Source of the DNA: Anoplopoma fimbria
Taxonomy: Eukaryota; Chordata; Actinopteri; Perciformes; Anoplopomatidae
NCBI RefSeq assembly: GCF_027596085.1
Contig: NC_072456.1
Location: 14,584,744 to 14,648,743, forward strand
Direction of reading: 5' to 3'
Length of the DNA: 64,000 nucleotides
The position numbers were made by a program, and so were the translations under genes. Positions within the stretch are counted from its first letter, which is position 1. Every line of letters begins with the position of its first letter. Shown here piece after piece: positions 35,546 through 48,206 of this stretch. The notes under the pieces are model-generated. The model searched no databases and was not told where the DNA came from. It saw nothing but the letters and a program-made list of their open reading frames with translations.

Positions 35546-38500
35546 TAATGATATATGTTATGGTGACACACAGACACACACAAACAGACACCTGTCAAAC
35601 AGAGAGAAAAATACACACACGCAACACTTTTACTACCTACCTGATACCTTGGTTCCACAGAGTGTCATCAGCAGATTTACATGGAATAAAGAATACAGAG
35701 AGTATTGAGTATAATTGAAAATATTTAAAGAAACAATTAAGGCTGTGGGATTAATTAAATCAAAGTGGAACTAGAGCCATCTCTTGACAGCATTAGTCTT
35801 ACTAAGGGATGCCATCTGGAGTAAAAAATTGATAATTTATTCCCAGCAAGATAAACTTTATTGTGAATTACCACTGCACAGAATAACATCTGGTGTTTCA
35901 CACAATTAGCCTAGCAACTAGCACATCCGGCAGCTGGATTAGGGCCACAAAACCAGCATGGATGAGCGTCACTGTTTAGATTTGATTTAATGATTGATGA
36001 TCCCTTTCAGTAAATTACATATTTGCTGTGGTAAAGTGACATGATTCGACAGGGAATAATACTAATATCAAGAACATTAACCAAAAAAGAATATAAGTTA
36101 ATAAATGAAATAAATGGCTCATTTAAGCACAACATTGTTGTAGAAAATAAGGATGAAGTGCCGAGAAACGAAGCAGGGGGGCTGTGTCTGCAATTTCACA
36201 TGTAAAGTTGATGTCCTGTAAATTTTGCACTCACAATCCGAGAGTATTAGAGTATTAGTTCATATTAAAACATTAAGTGTGTAAATACCCATAATAAATT
36301 GTAAATCCCTCCCAAACATTAACGTGCCAGATGACTCCAAGCTATTCCCCCATGAAGAGCTCACCTGCCTCTTGAGAAGGGAGAGGGTTTTGTCATTAAG
36401 GCTGAACTCATACTGACCTGAATCCTTCAGTTGAGCTGTTTGACTTTGCCAGCTGCCAGTTCGTTCCCCATTGGGCCCCAATAAATATTCTGAGGTGTTT
36501 CATGTTGCCTGGTGGGGAAGCAGCCTTTCTTCCGCTGACTCTGGGCTTTGTAGTTAACCCTAACAGCCTACAGAGATACCAGACAAGGTAACTCATGCAT
36601 TGTTTTATGGGTTTATCATCTGCACAGTCTCTTCTGACTGTTGAACTGCATTCAGCACCCTTTGGTTTGCCATTGACTTTAAAACAAGTGTGGTCTGCTT
36701 GCGTAGTAGAGCAGCACGCACAGAGCAGCATGTAACTCTGCCAACACTTTCTGAAATTAATCTGTACTGAACTGTGTTTGGATGCAGGAGTGGCATGTTT
36801 CTATTATACAAAAGCAAAATGCAGCTACACACAATTGAAACTGGCAAGTGCAGGGAATGAGCAGGGGGAAAGACACATCTCAAAGGAATAGCTTGACATT
36901 TTCACAGATGGTTTGTTTTTCTTCTGAGCAAGAGCACAATCCTCAAATGTGTTATGCTAATTGAAAGGTAAGACACTTTTTTATTTTTTATTATTTTACA
37001 TATCAGTTACATCGATCATTTGAGGATGTAGTTGGCACTTTTTCCTGTTGTCAATCACATTCTGTAATCAAATTAAGTACAAGTTTATCCTAGACTGTGA
37101 CTGCCAGCTGAAATATTACAAACGTTCCTTTTAACCTTTACCCAGTTGGTTTGACACATTTTCATTTTGGAGTGGAAACCACGTCATCTGCCTGAAATAA
37201 AATCTGACTTGTGGCATAATTATTTAGGTGAATCACAATAATCTGCACTCTCACACCCATGACTTTTACACATATTTACGTGGGATTAGGGAAAAGGAGG
37301 GCCCCAGTTACAGCCTGGAGTTCAGTGTCTTGCTCAAGGGCAGAACGTATAGATATTGATACTGTATGCCTGCACCATCTTTCTTCGCCCTCTTCCTTCT
37401 CTTTATATTTTACAGAAACAGTTGTATCACACTTGTTGACTAGATGCCTTCAGCCAGTTTACCTGAACTTCTATGGATAATCTGATCATTTTTTTGACCA
37501 GCCAAATGCCTCCACCGCACCCCCATTTGTTTATTATCTTTATAAGGTAATGCACCTCAGGATTATTTTCCACATTGCTTGTGTTTGCGTAAAATGCATA
37601 CCTGTTGTCTTCTTGTTGGGAATTTCCTCCTTGTCCACTATTTCTTCCAAAAGCAATATATCTTTGACTTTGAGTAGCTATGCAAAGTAGTCAGCGGTCA
37701 AATTTAATTTAATACTCGGATTACATGTGTCACACAATGTTATATTTAGGAACCAGTTCCAACACAGGCCAAACACAAGGCAAACAGGCTGATTGATTCT
37801 TTGGAAACCACCTTTTGATGGCTCGCTTGTTTCTCAAAGATCTGCCCCGTGGATGAGTCTAAACAAAGATAAATTCAATCATGTGTGCCTCAGGTGGTTT
37901 ATTTTCTTTCAATGCTCTATGCAAATTCTAATATTGAAAGATTTATTCTATTCAAGGATACTGACTTTTGAGCATTTTGAAAGTAGACAGTTGTTTTTAA
38001 AAGTAAAGCTCTCCTCAAAGGGTCTGTGTTTTTTTTGTTTGTTTATGTCAAATACTATTTGTATTGCTTCCTGATTAAGGAAATCCATTGTGAAGCCTCA
38101 AGAGAACCATAAGTGCCCCATATAAGGGAGATTCTCTTGTATACCCTGCAGCACTATTAAAGCCATTCAAGCATAATTCACACTTCAGGTCTGGTCTGTT
38201 GTACATCCACCCAGATTGTTCTGCATCTATCCATACTAAATGATTATGTGGCTTTCCATGAAACAATACTATTCAATATTTAGATCACTGGCATGTAATG
38301 TTATCATTAAGATATTAGTGATTATTTATTATTCATTATGAATTGAAGGATGTGTGAGAGCCAAAGTGGCTGCAGATTCTATCTGAATGAAGTGCGGGCT
38401 GGCTCAAAGAAGATGATCACAGAGTGAGAATGAGAGCTTATAGCCTAACCGAACCCATTTTCACTGGCTGGTTGAATGGCATGGGTGATTTGTTTGAATG

Positions 38501-39667
38501 CGACTGTCTGGTATATGAGTGAAAAGCTACAAAATAGTGCTTTACTACATGCCTGCACAGTAATGGCCTTGTTTGCTCTTTGTTTGTCCACTCTGCCGCT
38601 CTCCCTTACTTTGTTCTCTTCTATGCCTCTTAATTTTTCAATTTCCTATATTTGTGTTACAAATGGCTCAGTCAGTGTTTGATCTCCTTCAGTTTCTCTT
38701 TCAATTTACATTTCTATTCTCAGGTTCTACATTATGTGTTGTTTTGGATAAAGCTGTCTAATCAACATATTTTCAGTATATATATACTGTATACTGTATA
38801 TATAGCATGGGTTTGTGAGTAAATGTGTATATACATCTAGAGAGAGAGTTAACTGTGAATATGATTTGTTCTTCAATAGAAAGAAAATACCTTTCTTTCT
38901 GCTAGGTTTTAGTTGCTAGGCTTGTGTTGACCAAGTGAACATAATGCTCACTAATTCCTGAACCCCTCCTCAGTCCCTCTCTCGTTCTTTCTCTGTGGGT
39001 TTCCCATGTGCATCTACACTCACACACACACAAACACACACTTTTCTGAAACCCCACACCTGGCCCCTGCATCGAATGCCTCGTTACAGCCTCCTTAATA
39101 ATTCACTGCTCCCAAGAATTTGAAAGCATTTTTTATTCATGCACTGGAGGAATGTTCCACTCCTGATGTCAGTGTGTGCAGACACACACACTATGGGGGG
39201 TGGAAAGGACGCGGAGGACAATACAAGATGAACATACTTACATACATGATTATTTACTAAAAGTCCCATATGTGTGTACGTCTTAGTGATAAGTGTAATT
39301 CAGCCCTGCAGACGCACTTGCATGCGCTCTAGGGGCTCCTAACTCACAGGCGTGAATGTTTACTTACGTCTGTGTGCACATCCTGCACATTAACAGGCTG
39401 ACCCAAAACTTCGACTGTTGCCATGATATTCAACTTAAAATTATCAGTCGTCAAATGCAACGTTTTGCCTTTTATGCATTACCTCAAAATCAAAAGAAGC
39501 CCATTAAATAAGGAACAGTAATCATGCATCAACATTGAAGGGAAAGTCTGTTTTTTTTAATTTTATTTTTATTTAACAAAGCAAATTTTTTCACTGTGGT
39601 GGAAATGTAGTTTTTGAAAAGTTGAATGCCAACTAATATGGTTTGAAGCAGAATATTTAGCTAGAAA
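35546..39667. other. Non-coding stretch, no gene recognised
   Basis: Frames of 60-107 codons with no recognisable domain; three overlapping minus-strand frames at 36260-36883 are in different phases. Short (CA)n runs lie near 39020-39040, and a TATA-rich palindromic run (TATATACTGTATACTGTATA) near 38780-38803. The phrase GTGTCTTGCTCAAGGGCAGA near 37329 resembles a word found in fish retroposons but stands alone. Confidence 0.5.
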
Positions 39668-39680
39668 AGATCATCTTCTA
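39668..39680 (+). repeat. Target-site duplication of SINE copy 2, left
   Basis: AGATCATCTTCTA, identical to 40059-40071 on the far side of the SINE. A 13-base perfect direct repeat at both edges is the hallmark of target-primed reverse transcription. Confidence 0.95.
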
Positions 39681-40058
39681 GCTGCACGGTGGTGTAGTGG
39701 TTAGCACTGTCGCCTCACAGCAAGAGGGGCCTGGGTTCAATTCCCGGGCTAGACGACCTTCTGTGTGGAGTTTGCATGTTCTCCCCGTGTCAGCGTGGGT
39801 TCTCTCCGGGTTCTCCGGCTTCCTCCCACAGTCCAAAGACATGCAGCTTAGGTGCATTGAAGACTCTAAATTGCCCGTAGGTGTGGATGTGAGTGTGAAT
39901 GGTTGTTTGTCTCTATATGTCTGCCCTGCGACAGGCTGGCGACCTGTCCAGGGTGTACCCTGCCTTCGCCCATTGACAGCTGAGATCGGCTCCAGCACCC
40001 CTGCGACCCTTAACTGGATAAGCAGGTTACGGAAAATGGATGGATGGATGAATGAATG
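39681..40058 (+). mobile_element. tRNA-derived SINE, copy 2, complete
   Basis: A 378-base element with three visible parts. The tRNA-like head carries an A-box-like TGGTGTAGTGG (39690-39700) and a perfect B box GGTTCAATTCC (39734-39744), the internal polymerase III promoter. The unrelated body contains CTCCCACAGTCCAAAGACAT and the CTCCAGCACCCCTGCGACCC block. The 3' tail is (GGAT/GAAT)n. It is flanked by the 13-bp duplication AGATCATCTTCTA. SINEs encode no protein and move using LINE enzymes, which are probably recruited through the tail. The 106- and 120-codon frames across it are not genes. Copy 1, on the opposite strand at 15646-15994, is nearly the same sequence. The intact B box and duplication point to a fairly recent insertion. 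Confidence 0.95.
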
Positions 40059-40071
40059 AGATCATCTTCTA
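40059..40071 (+). repeat. Target-site duplication of SINE copy 2, right
   Basis: AGATCATCTTCTA, identical to 39668-39680. Confidence 0.95.
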
Positions 40072-43000
40072 AATTTGGAAATGACTACATCTTGCTTTTT
40101 TCAATAACTTTCGGACTTATTTTGGAAAATATATGGATAAACAAGTCAAACTTGTGCAGCCACCACTGGAATCTAATTCTACAAATATCATATGATATGA
40201 TGAGGATATTAATGATCGCGGTGCTCTGCTGCAGAATGAGTATAGCAAACTCACTTATTAGTGCAGCCTTATCTTAACCTACAACCGTGTAAAAATACTG
40301 GGATTAAACAGAATGAATAAACGTGCAAAAAAATATTTGCGGATTCAAATATTGAATACGAATTTGACTGTCAATGTTTTCAAGAAAGCTTCAAGGTTAA
40401 AAATAGGCTCAGTATTGAATAGTTTCATTTACGGAGCAAAACCAATTCGATTTAGAAAAAGCTTCCGTCAGGTACAAATCACTTTATTAGAACACTTCGG
40501 GACACCGGGTCTTTACATTCAATTATCTTGACAATGAGCATTCCGTTGGCATTATTTTGTGCTGAGTGATATAGAAACCAATGGAAAATGTATGTCCCTG
40601 TATCACTACATTTAAATTTTGTGACTGATTTCACAAACAGAGGGGTAATTTGGGTAATGCATTAAAAAAAAGTTTGCATTAACATTTTCTACTGATCCGG
40701 ACGTTGATTACCATGGCAATGGTTAAAGTTGGCCTAATTAAGAATCACACATGCGCAAGCACGTGCCTCATTTTTCCATGTCCTTTCCACCCTCCACACA
40801 CACACAAATAAACACACCACAGGCAACTACTCTTGCATTTAAACAGCTTTCCCTTGTTATTTCAGCAGTTTGCCACCTTCACTGTTTGATGAATCAAACA
40901 ATAAGTAAATATGCTGCTCTTCCTTATCTGCATGAAGATTCTCAGTCATTTGCTCTAGCAGCACAACATAAAATTCAACTTCAAATTTCAACTCGAAAGT
41001 GGATTCATTCACCACGTTTTTGAGGTTAGTCATGAAATGTCTAAATAAAGTAATAAGAATCACATTAATTACGATGTGCATTTGTGGGATATTGCCTGTC
41101 TCTATCAAAGTTGTGCAATGATGTGTTTCTATGTGTGTATTACCATAACACTGGACCATATGTATGGTTCTGGTGAACAAGTTTCTAAGAGGTTATCTAT
41201 CTGGGTTTTAAAAAAAATCAAAAATGCTCTGTTATTTTCATTGTCCTACTAAGGTTCTGACATGTTATCCATATATGAGATGACTACATTGCTATTTACA
41301 TATATTTGTTCTACTTTTCTTTTTCTATCAGTCTGGTGTTTCTAGAGCCTGTTGCATTTTGATACAAGCTACAAGTTTGTAGACTCTTTGCGAGTTGTTA
41401 ACTAACTATCTGAAACAAGTTAAAGTCGAAACAACCCCCATTTGTTTTTTGGTGGGTTGCGAGAATCTATAAGCAAATAATAATTAGTGCAAGTGGACGA
41501 GACACAAGCTGACAGAGGCACATCCACACACTCACAGGTGCATATTTATACAGACTGAGGTTCACACATTTGCACACATGGATGCACACTGATGCTATGT
41601 TTGTCAGAAAGATGGGCACTCCCTTGTGGTCTCATGATCAGGGACAGGTGAATTTGCAGGCACACATTCTGGTGGCATTTTTGCAATTAAAGTGGGCCCT
41701 GTGGCGATCTTTCCGCTGACTGCTCAAGCCAAATATCAGGGCATGGTGCGGTGCTGCTTTGCTCCCCTAGTGGAACTAATTAGATGTTCCCAAAGGACAG
41801 CCCTGTCATCACATTGTTCTGCCCACAATACAGCTTCAGTTGCCCTGCGAGCAAAGAAGTGGGCCAAAATAACCTAGAATAACTTAATTATACCAGGGGG
41901 CCTCATTCCAAAACTCTTTCCACTTGCAATAAAGCTGAGACTCAACAGTCAATATTTCGAAACCAGTCTTTCTACTAAGTCTGACGTTCAATTGTTTATG
42001 TCGCACAGTTTTGAGAAACAAAATAAAAATGCTTTTCCTTAAGGCTTAATTTTAGATTTTTTTGTTCAAAAGGTCATTTAAGCCCATAATAAAGTTGTTC
42101 ACAATGAACGTGATCAGTTCTGTTGAAATCACAAACATGGCTTTCCAACATAGCCAGTTTTGTTTTCAAGTACTCTTTTGCAAAACATTTACAGTATCTC
42201 ATACGACTCTTTTTGTGAGCACTGTGCCAATACTGCTATTGATCAAGGAATTCAAGTTTATTCTATCCTACATTCTATAGAAAGCGCAAGTCCCACTTAA
42301 TGTATGTCTACGTCTCTGTGCAGTATTTTTTCATCGACAGTTTCTGTCACTGATCTCTCCAAAAGCTAAAACATGATACATTAGTATTCTGCTAATAATA
42401 TGATAATAAAAATGTTGTTCTGCTGCTATTCATGCTAATGAGATTTAGAAACACCACACTGGCATTTACAGTTGCCATGGACTTTTTTGTCAGCTTACTG
42501 TTATAAAATCTCATGGGAGATGTAGTTGTCGAAGGTGAACAAAAAATAAACCTGTTTTCAGCATTTATTTGCATGTGTTTTAATTGAATCCACTATTGCG
42601 AATTAATGGTGTCTGTTTGCAAAATTAGGCAGTGAAACTCTTGGCTGTTGTCTTAATTGCACCTGATGAGTATTGCAATAAGACATTTCAGGCAGTTGAT
42701 TCATTCTGAACCCCAAGCAGTTTTTCATATTTCACTCTCCGTGGTCTCTTTTTTCACTGAAATATTGAAGTCATGTACGTTTCTGGAATCAGCACAATCA
42801 TGGCTAGAAGTACAAATAACTCAAACATGTCTGTTGTGCACTATGACACTGTTATAATTGCATGAATAATAAACTTATAATTTTTCCTATTTGCCCACAA
42901 GTGTTGCCAATGTTGTAAAAATAAATTAGGCTCTGCGTGATATATATATATTTAACTATTTACAATTTTACACCGTGCAACTTTTAAATGAGGCATATAG

Positions 43001-43499
43001 AATAAAGTGATATCCATGAAATATAATAATTAAGCCTTAAGCTTCAATTTATTTGACAGAAGCGTTCGTCACACATGATATGTTTTCAAGGACTGTCGGA
43101 AATTTTAAAAACTGCTATTAATGTCTGATGTAACAGCTTCTTGTGTTGATAAACAATGTACTTTTGGCAATTGTTTAAAGAAAACAAGCTTATTAATTCC
43201 ATCGACAGTTATGGTGTTCAATGGGTTAATGAGAAACCAAAGAGACAGAACCTTTCACACTTCCACTCACTACAATTTTAAAGAGGCTGAAAGTGTCTAA
43301 CAAAAAGAGAAAACACAATCACAAGGTACAGATTTCAACACACATATACTGCATTTAGAAATAGAGGGCAAATAACAAGCACATGTAAAAACACAAGCAC
43401 ACATATCACACGTTCAGAAATACACATGTAATGCTGTATTTTGCTCTCAATACAACTGATTTGAGCAATTCAAAAGAAAAGTTCCCTGCACCAGAACTA
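40072..43499. other. Non-coding stretch, no gene recognised
   Basis: Frames of 60-107 codons without recognisable domains. No clear repeat structure; a short TATATATATA run at about 42941-42950. Confidence 0.5.
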
Positions 43500-43690
43500 A
43501 ATGTTTTTTAATGATTAAAAACTATGAATGCTAATAAGGTACTTATCTTAAGATATTAAGAACTGATAAACCATGATATGATGGATAATGAACTATTAAT
43601 AAGTTCCACATGAACTCATTAATACATCATGAACTCTATGTTTACAAAGGCCTTATAAGCAGTTCATTATTTTAAGTGATTCCCTTTAGC
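43500..43690. repeat. Possible degenerate dispersed repeat
   Basis: A run of phrases such as CTAATAAGGTACTTATC, GAACTATTAATAAGTTCC, ATGAACTCATTAATACATC and GGCCTTATAAGCAGTTCATT, all permutations of ATGAACTTATTAATAAG-like words. Fish genomes carry dispersed non-coding repeats with this vocabulary. Paired ends were not found, so it may be only a fragment. Confidence 0.3.
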
Positions 43691-45289
43691 CTCGTATAAT
43701 TGGATGCTCCTCAACAACATTCATGCAGTGACTCCTATGTTGGCTGAAACAAAGAAGCATTGCAAAGTGAGAGTGCAAACAATGGACCTATTATTCCCAG
43801 AGAAAATGTTATTTGTAGAGCAGAAGAGGAATTTGTGCCCCTAAATTGATGTATAGGCTCCAAACTATTGTTAGAGTCATTTCCTCATTATATTTCCACA
43901 AAACAGCCTTGTGCCTCATCACCTCATTAACAATAGTGTGCCATTTTGATGCTTTGGCTTGAAACAACAAAGAGCCATTGAGATGAATGGGATGCTGAGA
44001 GACACTAACCACATGTTCCAGCTGTGAGTGCAGCTGATGTTTTAATGAAAGTGAATGTTCCAGGCCGACACAAACCTTGGCCGGAATAGCCAGCAACCAC
44101 GGGGGATCTGAGCACCCACAAATGAATCAGCAGGCTGAAAGGAGAGGACATGCAGGCAATCACCTCAGCAGGCCTGTCATTCTGATCGCATATACTTCAA
44201 CAGGGGACCAGCTGGGATCAAACCAGCTTACTATGGGTCATTGAAGTGACAAACAGAAACATTAAAGGGCAAATAATACTACCAAATGGAATACTAAGCA
44301 CTACTCAGTGACAAGAGCATTGCTATACTGGCAGTGTTAAAACTTCATATCCCATGTCATGCATCTGGTAGAACCTTAAACAATTGAAGAGTAGAGAGTT
44401 CAATTCCAATCCAGTGATGGAAAAAAGAAAGAAAATGTATGAGAGGCAATTATTATTTAAAGAACGAGTCCTAAAACCCTCAAATAAACACTACAGTAAT
44501 GCGATTGTGTATGGGGATGGAGTGAGAAAATCAGCAATCAACAATGCTACTGAAGTTACCATGTGTAAGAAAAAAACTAATTGTTTCACATGGTTTAGAT
44601 AATGTTACCATTTCAGTGTGAAGTTTAATACATAACAAGTCAATAATGGTATGTTCTGCTTGGATTTAATCAGCCTTCCAATCTGAGTACAAGCTCAATC
44701 TGGTTTACCGCCTTCCTCTGCCCACTTAGAGTTCACATGGAAGTAATTACAGCCTTAATCCATTATAGACAAATTGACCCTGTTTGATTTGCATAGTTTA
44801 GTTTACATGTAACACTGTGGATGGTAACCATGGCTTTCCCTTTTGGGACTAGACTGACTACTGGTGCCCAGTATTATTGGAATGTGACCCGTATAATGAA
44901 AACTCCAATTTGGCTCAGCTTGGTGGAGCAGGACTGTTCAGTGATCCATTCAGGTCCTTAAAACTAGTATCCTCGATGCTCATGTCATTAAAGCCAGCAG
45001 AATCTTTGCCTGCAATGGACACTGGCTGAGTGAATTAGTTGTTTGTTGTTTCCAGGATTTATATGACTTTGTTGTTTATTAACAGTTTAAAATTCCCTTC
45101 CTGAATGTATCATCTTACTATAAAACAAGGAATATATCTGTATGTGTGTATGGGTGTTTTGTGTGGAATGCCATTTAAGCCAATATTAAATAAATAAATA
45201 AATGTATTTATTCACGTATTATTTATGTATTTATTATTGGGTTGAATAAGTATTCAATAGTATTGTAGGGGACCCAATGACATGCAGTA
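43691..45289. other. Non-coding; possible conserved block near 44.7 kb
   Basis: No gene recognised. About 44650-44830 is non-repetitive and contains a POU-type octamer ATTTGCAT (44787-44794), GTAATTACAGCCTTAATCC and a CCATTATAGAC word. It could be a conserved enhancer; that is a guess from composition. A short AAAT run with an inverted copy lies at 45188-45236. Confidence 0.35.
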
Positions 45290-45690
45290 CTAAAGCTGGT
45301 GCAATTTTGCCAGATGCTAGCACATTAAGGTCAAACTTTATGTTTTGGCCTTGACTTTTGAACCGTAAATCTCGGAAACAAATAGACTATTCCTGGTGCT
45401 TATACTACAAAATGGTTATGTGTCTTGACCGTTTGTGCTATTGCAACCAAATTTGGTGGACATGTGTAGATAAAAAGTGACCGTGGGGTTCTATTTGGCT
45501 GATAGGTATCGCTGTAGCAGGGTCTTCTAACCTAAGACAAGGAATCTCTGTCTGTCTGTGTGATGTAGGTGTGTTTGTGTGTGTCCTGTGTATATCTCCA
45601 GAACACTTCAACTGATCTACTTCACACAAGGCGGGCTGTGTATTCCTATGGAAAAATAAGAAATAGACAAACATCTCATCTTGCACCTTT
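45290..45690. repeat. Probable teleost interspersed repeat
   Basis: GGAATCTCTGTCTGTCTGTG near 45541, followed by GTATATCTCCAGAACACTTC and GATCTACTTCACAC, matches in order a common fish repeat (a GTCTGTCTGT run leading to ATCTCCAGAACC and a GACTTCACAC word). The part before it (GACCGTTTGTGCTATTGCAACC) may belong to the same element. The 82-codon minus-strand frame inside it is not a gene. Confidence 0.4.
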
Positions 45691-46324
45691 TGCTATATGT
45701 GAGGAGAAATAACATGTACTCATTGACATATTCTACAGACCTATTACCTCAACGCTCAACCGAGTATGCATCACGACAGACACATTAATTCACTAATATG
45801 AATCCACACTAAATTATAACATGGTTAATTACTCAGTACAGATAAAGCAAATGTAAGAGCTCGTTATTTCTGTGTAAACACCTAGGGAGGATATTCATTT
45901 AACACCGTTTAGCCCCTCCATGTCGAAATCTTCTTCTGTTGGAGGCATGTGCTTGATATTATGAATGAGGCTGTTTATGGGTGGCACGTTGAGGCACATT
46001 ATCCAGTGGACCGGTTTCACAGCATACATCTTTACTTGTCATTGCAGGAAAAGCACAGCTGTATTTAATAGTACTAATGATTCCATTTAAGTGCCTTAAG
46101 TTCCCCAGTAAGCTACACAATGAGTCAGCCAACAACCCAACAAGGCCTCTGGAACTGGTAAACGTAAAGCAAAGGCAGAAGTTATTAATTAAGTTGAAAA
46201 TTCACTGAAGTTGGAGCAAATAATTATAATAGTATTATGGATATATTGGGGGTATTTATGCTTTAGAACTGAAAAGTCTCTGAACATTTAAGTATTCAAG
46301 GGGTGCTATGGCTGTAATTCAACT
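45691..46324. other. Non-coding stretch
   Basis: Unique sequence with no recognisable frame or repeat. Confidence 0.5.
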
Positions 46325-46720
46325 TGGAGTCCCATCCTTTGTCTAATGCATTTAGAAGGTCATTCCTAATTGTCACCAGTGCTGTCTCTATGCCATTTAA
46401 ATCCTGATTGAAAATCCTCAAATAAACTTTTGTTCCATAGAAAGTCAAAAAAATGATTTGCAACTGTTTTTCTCGAGGATCTTAGAGAGGAAGAGAAGTT
46501 TAGAAATACGTCTATAGTTAACCAACACCTCTGGATCAAGACTGCGCTTTTTAAGAAGAGAGTTAATTACAGCTACTTTCAAGGACTGTGGTACATGGCT
46601 GGTTAGTAAAGACAAACCGATAAAAGCTAGTAATGAGGTGCTAACTAACGGTAAACCCCTTTAAGCAGCCTAGTCGGGATGGGGTCTAAGATACAGGTAG
46701 ATGGCTTGGAAGTGGAAAAT
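46325..46720 (-). pseudogene. LINE reverse transcriptase fragment (L2/CR1-type), minus strand
   Basis: Read on the minus strand from about 46720 toward 46325, the sequence encodes part of a LINE ORF2 in the region before the RT palm. A clear stretch gives SHVPQSLKVAVINSLLKKR, then SLDPEVL, then NYRRISKLLFLSKILEK. This is the NYRPIS...FLSKILEK region typical of L2/CR1-type fish LINEs. Beyond it the frame shifts, but nucleotide similarity continues through GAGGATTTTCAATCAGGATT to an ACAAAGGATG word near 46340. No long open frame survives and no end of the element is visible here. The catalytic aspartates are not included. Confidence 0.75.
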
Positions 46721-46906
46721 GATATGTGTACCCAATACAATATATACTGTATTTCAGTGTCAATCTATGATCTAAGAGCTTAATTTTTAAGCAGTGTTTT
46801 GTGATTTTTAAATAAACAATTGATTATCTTATGTTATAGGCAAATATAACATGTTCTCTCACAAAGGTTTTATGTAATTACTCTATGTTAACAGGTAAAA
46901 TGAAAA

Positions 46907-47098
46907 ATGTATTTGGTTGCCCCGTCGCTCAGAGGTCCCTGCGGCCGATCCACCCGGTCACAGCTTTTTTCTGTCCTGGCCCCTCAGTGGTGGAATGAAC
47001 TCCCCACTGACGTCAGGACAGCAGAGTCGCTGCCCATCTTTCGGCGCAGGCTGAAAACTCACCTCTTCAAGAAGTACTACCCTGAGCCTTCCTCGTAG
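46907..47098 (+). pseudogene. LINE ORF2 C-terminal fragment
   Basis: The frame reads SLRGPCGRSTRSQLFSVLAP, WNELPTDVRTAESLPIF and RRRLKTHLFKKYY, then stops at 47098. WNxLP...ES...F(R/K)xxLKTHLF is the standard ending of L2-type LINE polyproteins, beyond the catalytic domain. The ATG at 46907 is at the truncation edge and is not a natural start. The coding end is intact, which suggests a relatively young copy. Confidence 0.85.
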
Positions 47099-47440
47099 CA
47101 CTTATTGCATTCGTATTAGTTGTTGCACTCACTGTATTCGTATCAGTTCGCTGCACTTATTGAATTCGTATTTGTTTACTGCACTTATCCTATTCATAGT
47201 AGTTTGTAGCACTTATTATATTCGTATTAGTCTGTTACAATTATTGTTTTCATAGTAATTTGCTTCTGCACTATACTTTTGCTCTGGCTTATGCTTTAAG
47301 ATGATTGTTTAAGAAAGGAGATGCACTTATGACTTCTGGTGACTAGTAGTTCTCTTGAATACCTATGTTGAATACACTTCCTGTAAGTCGCTTTGGATAA
47401 AAGCGTCTGCTAAATGACTGTAATGTAATGTAATGTAATG
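46907..47440 (+). mobile_element. LINE (L2-type) 3' end with (TAATG)n tail
   Basis: A 5'-truncated LINE copy on the plus strand: about 63 codons of ORF2 C-terminus, a ~300-base 3' UTR, the phrase AAGTCGCTTTGGATAAAAGC and four TAATG units at 47421-47440. The tail phrase recurs at 18003-18060. No target duplication could be fixed because LINEs of this kind end in a short tandem repeat. It stands head-to-head with the minus-strand RT fragment at 46325-46720, about 190 bases away. Confidence 0.85.
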
Positions 47441-48206
47441 ATGTCATGCATGCAGGAGGGTAAAAAAAAACCTGGTCCATTTAACAACCTGACTATGAAA
47501 ATGTCATCCTTTACTACAGTTTTTACTGACTGTGAGCAACACAAAGCATTTATCTGTTTGAGTCAAACTTTATTTGAGTAGACATCTGACAATATGAATT
47601 ATATTATACAATCTACAATATTCTCTACAGTATGTTCAAAGTGTTTCAAACACATAATTTGTAGCTCAAAAACATTTCACAGCATAAATAAGGCAATAAC
47701 TGTCTGACCAGTAAAACCATCTCCCGTTTCTATGAGATCAGTATTCCGGCTTTAGTTCTGTTGCCATGCTTGCCTCACTTTGGTAAATGTAACTGGTCTC
47801 ACATAGTGTGTAGTGATGATAACATGGGCAGCTCCTACACCAATCAATAAACCATTAACATGAACCCTTTCGTACATTTATCAAGTATCATTTTACCAGA
47901 AATAATGACAGCAAAATGCTAACATGTTACATCTGTATCTCACATGGAAATGTTAATATAAAGTATCTCCTCACATCAAATGCTGTCTTTTTCACTTGGC
48001 TCTGTCGATCATTTCTGACAAATGTACCTGAAAAGGCAGATGAAAATCAGTAGTGAGTAAAGGTTATGTTTACGGTTCACTCTTTTTTGTTAACATTACA
48101 GCATGCAAACATGTTTTAATAGAAATTAAAATAAAACTATGAACTTGAAAATGAGTATAATGGCAGATCTTTAGAACAACTTTTTGTCCCATAGGCAAAT
48201 AGAAGG
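47441..48206. other. Non-coding stretch
   Basis: Unique sequence, no recognisable gene. Confidence 0.5.

Noticed and set aside
37329..37348. CTTGCTCAAGGGCA-type word, also near 52627, as a retroposon copy
   Set aside because: Each match is under 25 bases and isolated, too short to support a repeat call.
39734..39744. tRNA gene call suggested by the perfect B box
   Set aside because: The A and B boxes belong to a SINE head. The body, the tail and the target-site duplication show it is a retroposon, and a clean tRNA cloverleaf is not formed.
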